DNA of 9,380 nt from SIG636 sp045535465 (GCA_045535465.1 JAZSLS010000021.1:1-9380); one strand, 5' to 3'; shown: positions 1-6,333, numbered from the stretch's first letter. Translations and numbers: made by a program. Notes: generated from the sequence alone by a model not told the origin.

Positions 1-37
1 AAAACCGAGGTTTGCATCTTTTTAACCGCAATGTTAT

Positions 38-56
38 TCGATTTTTGAAAAATCGA
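38..56. repeat. AT-rich perfect inverted repeat
   Basis: TCGATTTTT (38-46) and AAAAATCGA (48-56) are exact inverted copies around a single G. The loop is too tight and the stem too AT-rich for a good RNA terminator. It lies downstream of the tRNA operon on the minus strand, past the main terminator hairpin, so it could be a secondary stop, a protein-binding palindrome or chance in AT-rich DNA. The remainder of 1-76 shows no gene on either strand. Confidence 0.4.
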
Positions 57-76
57 GAAAACGCGAGAAAAATAAA

Positions 77-103
77 GAAAACCCGAGGAAACCTCGGGTT
101 TTC
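77..103 (-). terminator. Intrinsic terminator of the tRNA operon
   Basis: A perfect 12-bp inverted repeat, GAAAACCCGAGG (77-88) against CCTCGGGTTTTC (92-103), encloses a 3-nt loop. Read on the minus strand, the GC core is followed by a T-rich run (TTTTCTTTATTTTTC, complement of about 67-81), the form of a Rho-independent terminator. It sits about 30 nt past the encoded CCA end of tRNA-fMet and probably ends the tRNA transcript. T residues also follow the stem on the plus strand, so it may work in both directions. Confidence 0.85.
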
Positions 104-104
104 T

Positions 105-128
105 CCGGTGCATCTTTTTTGGCACCGG
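105..128 (-). repeat. Hairpin just 3' of tRNA-fMet
   Basis: CCGGTGC (105-111) pairs with GCACCGG (122-128) around a 10-nt loop. It lies between the CCA end of tRNA-fMet and the stronger terminator hairpin, so it would be in the 3' trailer of the tRNA precursor. It could serve as a stop for trimming exonucleases or a first, weak terminator. Its loop on the minus strand is A-rich and no T-run follows, so on its own it is not a canonical terminator. Confidence 0.45.
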
Positions 129-132
129 TACT

Positions 133-209
<77 letters not shown>

Positions 210-254
210 ATGTTATATATTTTATTGATGTTTTAACACCAAACCGTTTACTAT

Positions 255-343
255 TGGTGCCGGAAACCGGGCTTGAACCGGTACAGGGTTTTAGCCCCGC
301 GGGATTTTAAGTCCCGTGCGTCTGCCAATTCCGCCATTCCGGC
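255..343 (-). tRNA. tRNA-Leu (UAA)
   Basis: This is an 89-nt class II tRNA on the minus strand with an encoded CCA (TGG at 255-257). The acceptor arms GCCGGAA and TTCCGGC pair perfectly, and the discriminator base is A73, as leucyl-tRNA synthetase prefers. The anticodon stem CGGGA/TCCCG encloses loop CTTAAAA, giving anticodon UAA (plus-strand 307-309). A long variable arm (GGG stem, A-rich loop, CCC stem) and a T-arm ACCGG-TTCAAGC-CCGGT are present. It is the first gene after the promoter at 357-385, and its 5' end lies only about 7 nt from the expected transcription start. Confidence 0.97.
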
Positions 344-356
344 GTCAGCAACAGTA

Positions 357-385
357 ATTATACAACATACGCCGGCGTTTGTCAA
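357..385 (-). promoter_or_regulatory. Consensus sigma-A promoter of the tRNA operon
   Basis: On the minus strand, a perfect TTGACA (-35, plus 380-385) and a perfect TATAAT (-10, plus 357-362) are separated by exactly 17 nt. The expected start is near 350, leaving a very short leader before tRNA-Leu at 343. The spacer holds a perfect 10-bp palindrome, ACGCCGGCGT (369-378). A full-consensus promoter fits a stable-RNA operon. The rest of the gap 386-438 holds only AT-rich sequence. Confidence 0.93.
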
Positions 386-438
386 TACCTTTTTGAATTT
401 TTTGCCAAACAAATATCTACACGTTTCCCTACTGCGCT

Positions 439-1515
439 TTATCCCTCTCCGTATAAAGCTTTATTAAGGTCATCGGTAAGGCGGGCTATTGTTCTAAAAG
501 GAATATTCTTACCTGCACTGTCATAATCGATTGTGGTATATATCACAAGTATATACGGGTGCGGTGCGTAAACCACGGCAATATCGTGATATGCCACGTT
601 ACCGGGCTTTATTGCGCCGTATTTTTGCAACACGTCGTACTCCTTAAGCTCTGCCCCTATCTGATAGTTATAGCTGGCATTACAGCCCGCATTCTTCATC
701 AAAGAGAGGTTTGCACCATCATAAAGTGCGGTATCGTAAAGAAGCGCCGCCATTTCCGTTGCGGTACAATTAGTATATCCGTTAACGGTAGTATAATCCA
801 CGCCGAGAGCCTTAACACTTTCAAGATAATCTGTTAAGCCAAAACGCTCCATAAGCATACCGTAGGCTATGTTATCGCTGTATCTTAGCACGTAATCCAT
901 AAGAGTACCTATGGTAAAGCTACCTCCTACGGACATATTTTTCATAATACCCGAGCCTGCGGTGTGGTGGCGTTTTTCGTACACCATAGTTGCGTTTATA
1001 TCTATCACACCCTCATCTGCAAGAGTACAAAGGTACTTTATATAGGGCAGCTTTGCGGTGCTGGCAGTCTTAAAGTCCTTATCGCACCCATAAGACACAA
1101 AGGAATTATACTCAAGGTCACAGTAGAAAAATCCGTATCCGCTCCCCTCAAGATACTCCTTAAGCTTTGCAAGCGCTTTGTTATCTTCAACGTTAGTGTT
1201 AAATCCGCCGTCTTTTATAGAAGCTATCTCTGCGGTTATTGCAGTTAAAGGTTTTTTCTCTTCCCTGCTTTCCTCAGAAGAAGCTTCTGATATTTCTATA
1301 CTTTCCTCAGAGAGGGTATCGGACACTTCTTCACTTTCCGCAGAAGCTTGTTCAGTAGTTTCTTCCAACGTTTCGTCGCTTATGGGAGAGGAAAACGATA
1401 CGTCCGTTGCGACGGACGAATTATCAACAGATGCGTTGCTTTCATCATTTGCGGGAGATGCGCAAGCCGAAAGAACAAGTGACGTTAAAATTATAGACAA
1501 TAACAATTTTTTCAT
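439..1515 (-). CDS. Lipoprotein with class A beta-lactamase-like (serine hydrolase/PBP-fold) domain
   Basis: The protein has 358 residues. Residues 1-18 are a lipoprotein signal (two Lys, hydrophobic core, lipobox LSAC), so Cys18 is probably lipidated and the protein sits on the outer face of the membrane. Residues 20-88 are a Ser/Glu-rich low-complexity linker. Residues about 120-350 resemble beta-lactamase family 2: an SxxK motif (S152-T-A-K155), SDN (213-215), and K303-P-G305 followed by DIAVVY in place of the usual KTG strand. The omega-loop segment with the catalytic Glu (E166 in TEM numbering) is not recognisable. Only about 38 residues separate SDN from the TATEMAALL helix, where TEM has about 50, so efficient lactam hydrolysis is doubtful. 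The family also includes cell-wall enzymes and inactive relatives. The start is supported by GGAG (complement of 1525-1528), 9 nt upstream. No terminator is evident between this gene and the tRNA operon. Confidence 0.85.
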   Translation of the reverse strand: MKKLLLSIILTSLVLSACASPANDESNASVDNSSVATDVSFSSPISDETLEETTEQASAESEEVSDTLSEESIEISEASSEESREEKKPLTAITAEIASIKDGGFNTNVEDNKALAKLKEYLEGSGYGFFYCDLEYNSFVSYGCDKDFKTASTAKLPYIKYLCTLADEGVIDINATMVYEKRHHTAGSGIMKNMSVGGSFTIGTLMDYVLRYSDNIAYGMLMERFGLTDYLESVKALGVDYTTVNGYTNCTATEMAALLYDTALYDGANLSLMKNAGCNASYNYQIGAELKEYDVLQKYGAIKPGNVAYHDIAVVYAPHPYILVIYTTIDYDSAGKNIPFRTIARLTDDLNKALYGEG

Positions 1516-1546
1516 TATGTATGGCTCCGTATTGATTTATACCTTT

Positions 1547-1575
1547 ATTTTAATACAAGTGACAAGGATTGTCAA
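1547..1575 (-). promoter_or_regulatory. Sigma-A promoter for the lipoprotein gene
   Basis: On the minus strand, TTGACA (-35, plus 1570-1575) is followed after 17 nt by TAAAAT (-10, plus 1547-1552; five of six match TATAAT). The transcript would start near 1540, giving a leader of about 25 nt. The -35 box is back to back with the metF -35 box, 7 nt away. Confidence 0.8.
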
Positions 1576-1589
1576 TAAACTGTTGACAA
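1560..1589. promoter_or_regulatory. Nested TGACA dyads between divergent promoters (candidate operator)
   Basis: Two perfect dyads share a central half-site: TGACAA-GGA-TTGTCA (1560-1574), and TTGTCAA (1569-1575) against TTGACAA (1583-1589) with a 7-nt gap. They cover both -35 boxes, so one bound regulator could affect both directions. Part of the second symmetry is forced by having two divergent TTGACA boxes, but the extra half-site at 1560-1565 is not. No regulator is identified. Confidence 0.4.
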
Positions 1590-1612
1590 ACGCAAACAAT
1601 TAAAGCTATAAT
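1583..1612 (+). promoter_or_regulatory. Sigma-A promoter of the metF-metH operon
   Basis: TTGACA (1583-1588) and TATAAT (1607-1612) both match consensus, with an 18-nt spacer. The expected start is near 1619, leaving a leader of only about 32 nt before metF. That is too short for a SAM riboswitch, T-box or cobalamin riboswitch. Confidence 0.9.
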
Positions 1613-1651
1613 ATAAAGAAAGTATAATTATAAAGTAAGGCGGTAGTTATT

Positions 1652-2527
1652 ATGAAACTTAGCGAGCTGTTTAAAAGTGACAAGCTTTCCCTCTCCTTTG
1701 AGGTTTTTCCGCCCAAAAGCGACACCGCTTTTGAGTCTGTTAAAAAGGCAACGGAGGAAATTGCAAAGCTACGTCCTTCTTTTATGAGCGTTACTTACGG
1801 TGCAGGCGGCGGTACCAGCCGTTACACTTTGGATATAGCTAAAAACATTAAAGAAAGCTACGGAGTTCCCACCTTGGCGCACCTTACCTGCGTTTCATCC
1901 ACTAAGGAGACCGTAAGGGACAAGATTAAGCAAATTAAGGATGCGGGTATAGATAACATTATGGCGCTTAGGGGTGACCTTACTCCGGAGCTTGAAAAAG
2001 GCGACAGAAGCACCTGGGCATACCGTCACGCTATTGACCTTATAAGAGATATACGGGAGATAAGCGATGACTTTTGTATTGGCGGCGCTTGCTACCCCGA
2101 AATACATCCCGAAAGTGCAAATCAGGCGGAGGACATAAAGCATCTTAAGGAAAAGGTGGATGCGGGATGCTCCTTCCTTACCACACAAATGTTTTTTGAT
2201 AACAACCTGCTTTACAACTTCCTCTACAAGATAAGAGAAGCGGGTATTACCGTTCCGATTATACCCGGCATTATGCCCATTACAAAGGCTAATCAGGTCG
2301 ATAGGGCTATAAAGCTTTCCGGCTCCTTTATGCCGCAGCGCTTTAAGAGCCTTGTTGATAAGTTTGGCTCTAATCCCGATGCTATGAAGCAAGCGGGTAT
2401 CGCTTACGCCACCGACCAAATTATAGATTTGTTTGCTAACGGTATAACCAACGTTCACGTTTATTCTATGAATAATCCCGACGTGGCTGAGAAAATACAA
2501 AGCAACCTTTCCGATATTCTTGGATAA
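1652..2527 (+). CDS. metF: Methylenetetrahydrofolate reductase
   Basis: Reduces 5,10-methylene-tetrahydrofolate to 5-methyl-tetrahydrofolate in the cytoplasm, supplying the methyl donor for MetH. The 291 residues match the usual single-domain bacterial length. Family motifs occur in order: FEVFPPK (16-22, with the catalytic Glu17), SVTYGAGG (46-53), HLTC (77-80), ALRGD (105-109), GACYPEIHP (145-153), TTQMFFD (177-183), PGIMP (205-209) and the C-terminal HVYSMN. These form the FAD-binding TIM barrel. The start ATG follows a moderate SD (AAGG, 1637-1640). It is the first gene of the operon; the activation-domain gene starts 2 nt after its stop codon. Some anaerobes pair MetF with MetV or electron-transfer partners, but none is seen here. 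Confidence 0.97.
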   Translation: MKLSELFKSDKLSLSFEVFPPKSDTAFESVKKATEEIAKLRPSFMSVTYGAGGGTSRYTLDIAKNIKESYGVPTLAHLTCVSSTKETVRDKIKQIKDAGIDNIMALRGDLTPELEKGDRSTWAYRHAIDLIRDIREISDDFCIGGACYPEIHPESANQAEDIKHLKEKVDAGCSFLTTQMFFDNNLLYNFLYKIREAGITVPIIPGIMPITKANQVDRAIKLSGSFMPQRFKSLVDKFGSNPDAMKQAGIAYATDQIIDLFANGITNVHVYSMNNPDVAEKIQSNLSDILG

Positions 2528-2529
2528 GT

Positions 2530-3138
2530 ATGGGTGAGGTTTTTGTAAGGCAGCTTCCTGCCCCGCCGGTAGACAAAAAAGCGGTAATGCGTTACAGCGG
2601 AGCTTGCTATTTTACGTCCGAAACAGAAAGGCTTTGTGACGACTGTATAGAGGTATGCTTACCCAAAACGGTTTACCGTATTTGTTACACGGAAACAGAG
2701 ATTGCGGTTGTTAATAATATGATAACGCTTGGCAGCGCCGAGATGCACTCTGCTGACTTGGCAAAGCAGCTTTTAGGGTGCGAGCGTGCCCTTGTCTTTG
2801 CCGCCACCGTCGGCTTGGAGTACGACCGCTTGATAGCATCCTACGGCAGGCTTGATGCGGCTAAGGCTTTGATGTTTCAAGCCATTGGCACCGAAAGGGT
2901 TGAAAGCCTTTGCAATGCCTTTTGCCGCAAGCTGCGGGAGGAAAAATTAAAAAACGATGAAGTCATCACGCCAAGGTTTAGCCCCGGATACGGCGACCTT
3001 TCTTTGGAAGCACAAAGGCTTGTTTTTGATTTGCTGGACTGCGGCAAGACAATTGGCGTTTACTTAAACAACAGTCTGCTTATGACACCTTCCAAATCGG
3101 TAACCGCTATTATTGGAATAAAAAAGCAAGGCAGATGA
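2530..3138 (+). CDS. Stand-alone MetH activation-domain protein (AdoMet-binding)
   Basis: The 202-residue protein resembles the C-terminal reactivation domain that is fused to MetH in E. coli. That domain binds S-adenosylmethionine and supports reductive methylation of oxidised cob(II)alamin. The signature R149-F-S-P-G-Y154 matches the R-x-x-x-G-Y AdoMet loop (R1134 region of E. coli MetH). LMTPSKSVTAIIG (about 184-196) matches the family's closing strand. The N-terminal half (1-90) is weakly conserved and carries several Cys residues (26, 36, 39, 43). The gene starts 2 nt after metF and its TGA overlaps an upstream ATG of metH, so translation is probably coupled. Thermotoga maritima has a comparable split (TM0268/TM0269). 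The physiological electron donor is not encoded nearby. Confidence 0.9.
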   Translation: MGEVFVRQLPAPPVDKKAVMRYSGACYFTSETERLCDDCIEVCLPKTVYRICYTETEIAVVNNMITLGSAEMHSADLAKQLLGCERALVFAATVGLEYDRLIASYGRLDAAKALMFQAIGTERVESLCNAFCRKLREEKLKNDEVITPRFSPGYGDLSLEAQRLVFDLLDCGKTIGVYLNNSLLMTPSKSVTAIIGIKKQGR

Positions 3139-3149
3139 TAGGAGAACAA

Positions 3150-5546
3150 ATGAAGATTACCGAATATATGAAAAGCAACGTACTGCTTTTGGATGGCGGT
3201 ATGGGAACAATGCTTCAAAAAATGGGTATTGCACCCGGTGAGCTACCCGAAAGGTGGAATCTTTCTCACCCCGAAGCTATTACCGAAATACACCGCCGTT
3301 ACTACGATGCGGGCAGTAACGTAGTTAACACTAACACCTTTGGTGCAAACGTGCTGAAGTTCTCCACAGACGAGCTGGAGGAAATAATAAAAGCCGCTAT
3401 TGCAAACGCAAGGGCGGCTATTGCCGAAAGCAGCTCTCCTAAAGAAAAATGGGTTGCTCTTGACATCGGCCCTACAGGCCATATGCTTGCGCCCTTTGGC
3501 GACCTTGATTTTGAAGATGCGGTAAGCGTTTTTGCGAAGACGGTAAAGCTTGGCGTTAAATACGGCGCTGACCTCATTTTCATAGAGACAATGAACGACA
3601 GCTATGAAACCAAGGCGGCGCTTCTTGCAGCTAAGGAAAACAGCGATTTACCCGTTTTTGTTTCCAACGCTTACAGCGAGGACGGAAAGCTGATGACAGG
3701 CGCCACCCCTGCCGCTATGGTTGCACTGCTTGAAGGTATGGGCGCTGATGCTATCGGAGTTAATTGCTCATTGGGACCCAAGGCTTTGGCCGAGGTGGTG
3801 GAGGAATACATAAAATACGCCTCTGTTCCCGTTATAGTAAAGCCTAATGCAGGGCTTCCCAAATCCGTAGACGGAAAAACCGTTTATGACGTAGCTGAAG
3901 ACGAGTTTGCAAAAGACGTTGCGACACTTATGGATAAAGGAGCGTGTGTTGCAGGAGGCTGTTGCGGAACTACGCCGGATTATATCGCTGCTCTTGCAAA
4001 AGCCTGTGAAGGCATAAAGCCAATACCTGTCACCGAAAAGAATATAAGCCTTGTTTCCTCCTACACCCACGCAGTGGTCTTTGGAGATGCGCCCGTTCTT
4101 ATCGGTGAGCGCATTAACCCTACAGGCAAGAAACGCTTTAAGGAGGCTCTTAAAGCAAGAGATATAGATTACATACTTAAAGAAGGCCTTTTGCAGAAGG
4201 AAAAGGGGGTACACGTGCTTGACGTTAACGTGGGGCTTCCCGATATTGACGAGGTTTTACTGCTTACAGAGGCTGTTTGTCGCCTTCAGGACGTTATTGA
4301 CCTGCCTTTGCAGATTGACACCTCCGATGCTGCCGCTATGGAAGCGGCGCTTCGCAGATACAACGGCAAGGCGATGATAAACTCTGTCAGCGGGAAGCAG
4401 GAAAGTATGGATGCGGTCTTCCCTCTTGCCAAGAAATACGGCGGCTTGATAGTTGCTTTAACATTAGATGAAAATGGGATACCCGATAACGCAAAAGGCA
4501 GACTTGAGATAGCAAAAAAGATATTAGTCGAGGCCGAAAAGCACGGCATACTGAAGAAAGATATAATTTTTGACCCTCTTGCCCTTACCATAAGCGCCGA
4601 CACGGGCGCTGCCTTGACAACGCTTGAGTCCGTAAAACTTATAAAAGAACAGTTGGGTTGCAAAACTACTCTGGGCGTTTCAAACGTTTCCTTTGGTCTG
4701 CCCGAAAGAGATATAGTTACCGCAAGCTTTTTCACCTTGGCTTTAAGCAAGGGGCTTGATGCGGCTATAATGAACCCCTACTCTATTGAAATGCAAAAGG
4801 CATACAAAGCATTTTGTGCTTTAAACGGGCTTGATGAAAGCTGTATGGAATACATAGGCTTTGCGTCCTCCCTTCCCAAGACAACAGAAACGGCAACCGA
4901 AGCCGTGAAGACTGAAAAAGCAGAAGGTGCAACCGAGCTTCAAACCGCTATTATCAAGGGGCTTAAGGATTGGGCGGCCGTTCTTACCGAAAAGCTGCTT
5001 GAAAGCACCGAGCCCTTGCAGATAGTTCAGAAGGAGATTATCCCTGCCTTAGACACCGTTGGCGTGGGCTTTGAAAATAAGACCCTTTACCTGCCCCAGC
5101 TTTTGATGAGTGCGGAGGCGGCCAAAAGTGCTTTTGAAAAAATAAAACCCGCCACGGCGGGCGGCGCATCGGACAAGTGCTGTTTTGTTATTGCCACGGT
5201 TAAAGGCGACATACACGACATTGGCAAAAACATAGTAAAGCTGCTTCTTGAAAACTACGGCTTTGCGGTATACGACCTTGGGCGTGACGTCTCTCCCGAA
5301 ACCATAGCGGCTGAGACAGCAAGGCTTAAGGCTCCCATCGTGGGGCTTAGCGCATTAATGACGACCACCGTACCCGCTATGGAGGAAACCATAAAGCTGC
5401 TTCGTAAAAAAGCGCCGTGGTGCAAGGTAATAGTCGGCGGTGCGGTGCTTAACAAGGAATACGCTGATGACATTGGTGCAGATAAGTACGCAAAAGATGC
5501 TATGGAAGCGGTCAGATACGCTGATATAATCAATCAAAGCCTGTAA
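3150..5546 (+). CDS. metH: Cobalamin-dependent methionine synthase, lacking the activation domain
   Basis: Transfers a methyl group from 5-methyl-tetrahydrofolate via cobalamin to homocysteine, giving methionine and tetrahydrofolate. Domains in order: homocysteine-binding barrel (1 to about 300) with DGGMGTML and zinc ligands Cys206 (GVNCSLG) and Cys271/Cys272 (GGCCGTTP); pterin-binding barrel (about 310-565; GERINPTGKKRF, DVNVGLPDIDE, SNVSFGLP); cobalamin cap (about 585-670); Rossmann B12 domain (about 675-798) with DIHDIG, whose His689 is the lower cobalt ligand, then SALMTTT and GGAVLN. E. coli MetH has 1227 residues; this protein has 798 because the activation domain is encoded by the preceding gene. 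I chose ATG 3150 over ATG 3135 because GGAG (3141-3144) lies 5 nt before it. The 3135 start would add five residues and form an ATGA overlap. Confidence 0.96.
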   Translation: MKITEYMKSNVLLLDGGMGTMLQKMGIAPGELPERWNLSHPEAITEIHRRYYDAGSNVVNTNTFGANVLKFSTDELEEIIKAAIANARAAIAESSSPKEKWVALDIGPTGHMLAPFGDLDFEDAVSVFAKTVKLGVKYGADLIFIETMNDSYETKAALLAAKENSDLPVFVSNAYSEDGKLMTGATPAAMVALLEGMGADAIGVNCSLGPKALAEVVEEYIKYASVPVIVKPNAGLPKSVDGKTVYDVAEDEFAKDVATLMDKGACVAGGCCGTTPDYIAALAKACEGIKPIPVTEKNISLVSSYTHAVVFGDAPVLIGERINPTGKKRFKEALKARDIDYILKEGLLQKEKGVHVLDVNVGLPDIDEVLLLTEAVCRLQDVIDLPLQIDTSDAAAMEAALRRYNGKAMINSVSGKQESMDAVFPLAKKYGGLIVALTLDENGIPDNAKGRLEIAKKILVEAEKHGILKKDIIFDPLALTISADTGAALTTLESVKLIKEQLGCKTTLGVSNVSFGLPERDIVTASFFTLALSKGLDAAIMNPYSIEMQKAYKAFCALNGLDESCMEYIGFASSLPKTTETATEAVKTEKAEGATELQTAIIKGLKDWAAVLTEKLLESTEPLQIVQKEIIPALDTVGVGFENKTLYLPQLLMSAEAAKSAFEKIKPATAGGASDKCCFVIATVKGDIHDIGKNIVKLLLENYGFAVYDLGRDVSPETIAAETARLKAPIVGLSALMTTTVPAMEETIKLLRKKAPWCKVIVGGAVLNKEYADDIGADKYAKDAMEAVRYADIINQSL

Positions 5547-5550
5547 AGAT

Positions 5551-5585
5551 AACACCCAAGGAGGAGCTCCTTGGGTGTTTGTTTT
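5551..5585 (+). terminator. Terminator shared by convergent metH and TetR-family genes
   Basis: AACACCCAAGGAG (5551-5563) pairs perfectly over 13 bp with CTCCTTGGGTGTT (5567-5579) around a GAG loop. On the plus strand it is followed by TGTTTT, giving a good intrinsic terminator 4 nt after the metH stop codon. It also begins 4 nt after the TetR-family stop codon on the minus strand, where the following T-run is weak. One hairpin therefore probably closes both convergent genes. Confidence 0.88.
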
Positions 5586-6162
5586 ATGCCTTTAACCCTT
5601 CCAAAAAGAAGGAAAAGCTGTATTTAAAGCGTTTTATTGCGTCTTCCTTAGGTAGTCCTCTGCAAACTGCATCTGCATTGTATCCGCGGCAGAAGCACCA
5701 AATTGAATAACTAAGGGCTTCCGAATCAACATTTTTAATAAAACGTTTTTCCTTGGCGTACTCGATAAGCTTTTTTATTTCAGTAGTCCACCAGGCGTAA
5801 TTACTTTGAGAAACAGAGTCGTTTTCGAAAACATACGGATTAAATTGCATTTTTGTGTCGTAAGAAACCTCCAAAGCTTTTACAACCATATCGGTAACGT
5901 GTTCAAAAAAGTCTGCGTCCTTTTCCGGCTTAAACTCCATACAGCTTCTTACCTTTTGCACCATATTTTTGCACACAATATCCAAAACCTCATCCACGTT
6001 GCGAAAACGGTTGTAAAACACACGGTTGGTTATATCAAGCTTTTGCAGTATTTTCTTTACCGTAAGGTGTCCAACACCAAAAACGGTAACTATCTCCTCT
6101 GCGGTTTTCACTATCTTATCCGACATTTTGTCACGAATAAGCTCTTCCTTTATTAAAGCCAA
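5584..6162 (-). CDS. TetR/AcrR-family transcriptional regulator
   Basis: The protein has 192 residues from a TTG start at 6162. The N-terminal DNA-binding domain (about 15-63) contains the typical helix-turn-helix: VKKILQKLDIT, then NRVFYNRFRN (about 35-55), ending in DEVLDIV. The C-terminal part (about 70-190) is helical, with WW and WCFCRGY segments, and would form the ligand and dimer domain; the ligand cannot be predicted. The start is decided by GAGGGAGG (complement of 6170-6177), 7 nt before the TTG. The upstream in-frame ATG at 6207 has no SD and lies in the promoter spacer just before the -10 box, so it should not be transcribed. TetR proteins often repress themselves and a divergent gene; here that would be the zinc-ribbon/DUF4190-like pair. 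Confidence 0.88.
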   Translation of the reverse strand: MALIKEELIRDKMSDKIVKTAEEIVTVFGVGHLTVKKILQKLDITNRVFYNRFRNVDEVLDIVCKNMVQKVRSCMEFKPEKDADFFEHVTDMVVKALEVSYDTKMQFNPYVFENDSVSQSNYAWWTTEIKKLIEYAKEKRFIKNVDSEALSYSIWCFCRGYNADAVCRGLPKEDAIKRFKYSFSFFLEGLKA

Positions 6163-6197
6163 CGTTTTTCCTCCCTCAGCACAGTGTATGCCAAAGA

Positions 6198-6226
6198 ATT
6201 TTAACATTTATGAATAAGCTTGTCAA
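6198..6226 (-). promoter_or_regulatory. Sigma-A promoter of the TetR-family gene
   Basis: On the minus strand, TTGACA (plus 6221-6226), a 17-nt spacer and TAAAAT (plus 6198-6203) form a near-consensus promoter. Transcription would start near 6191, leaving about 29 nt of leader with the strong SD before TTG 6162. Confidence 0.82.
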
Positions 6227-6228
6227 TG

Positions 6229-6248
6229 AGTAAATGGTAAAGTTTACT
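6229..6248. promoter_or_regulatory. Dyad between divergent promoters (candidate TetR operator)
   Basis: GTAAA-G-TTTAC (6237-6247) is a perfect 11-bp palindrome, and AGTAAA (6229-6234) against TTTACT (6243-6248) gives a second, overlapping symmetry. The site lies between the -35 boxes of the TetR gene and the divergent membrane-protein gene, where a self-regulating TetR repressor often binds. The assignment is inferred from position and symmetry only. Confidence 0.4.
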
Positions 6249-6264
6249 GCTTTAAATTAAGCTA

Positions 6265-6296
6265 TTGACATTTTTGGTCAAAAGTAGTATACTTTT
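6265..6296 (+). promoter_or_regulatory. Promoter of the zinc-ribbon membrane-protein gene, with overlapping dyads
   Basis: TTGACA (6265-6270), a 17-nt spacer and TATACT (6288-6293) form a strong sigma-A promoter with a start near 6300. Two dyads overlap it: TTGAC...GTCAA (6265-6281) across the -35 box, and AAAAGTA-GTA-TACTTTT (6280-6296), a perfect 7-bp repeat across the -10 box. The second is well placed for a repressor. Which dyad, if any, the neighbouring TetR protein uses is unknown. Confidence 0.8.
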
Positions 6297-6333
6297 AGCG
6301 ACCGATAACGTAATTTGACTAGGAGGTTAATTT

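Noticed and set aside
273..467. Small plus-strand open frame over tRNA-Leu
   Set aside because: It overlaps the tRNA gene and its consensus promoter on the other strand and has no SD.
1178..1603. Plus-strand Ser-rich open frame opposite the lipoprotein gene
   Set aside because: It is the antisense of the Ser/Glu-rich linker, whose TCN/GAN codons read open on both strands. It lies across both divergent promoters and has no SD.
1613..1651. SAM or cobalamin riboswitch before metF
   Set aside because: Only about 32 nt lie between the expected transcript start and the ATG, and no hairpin architecture is visible.
1895..2500. Long open frame on the minus strand inside metF
   Set aside because: It is fully antisense to a clear metF gene, has no SD or promoter and resembles no family. 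The same reasoning removes the antisense frames inside metH (3243-5555) and inside rpsB/tsf (7713-8054, 8300-9230).
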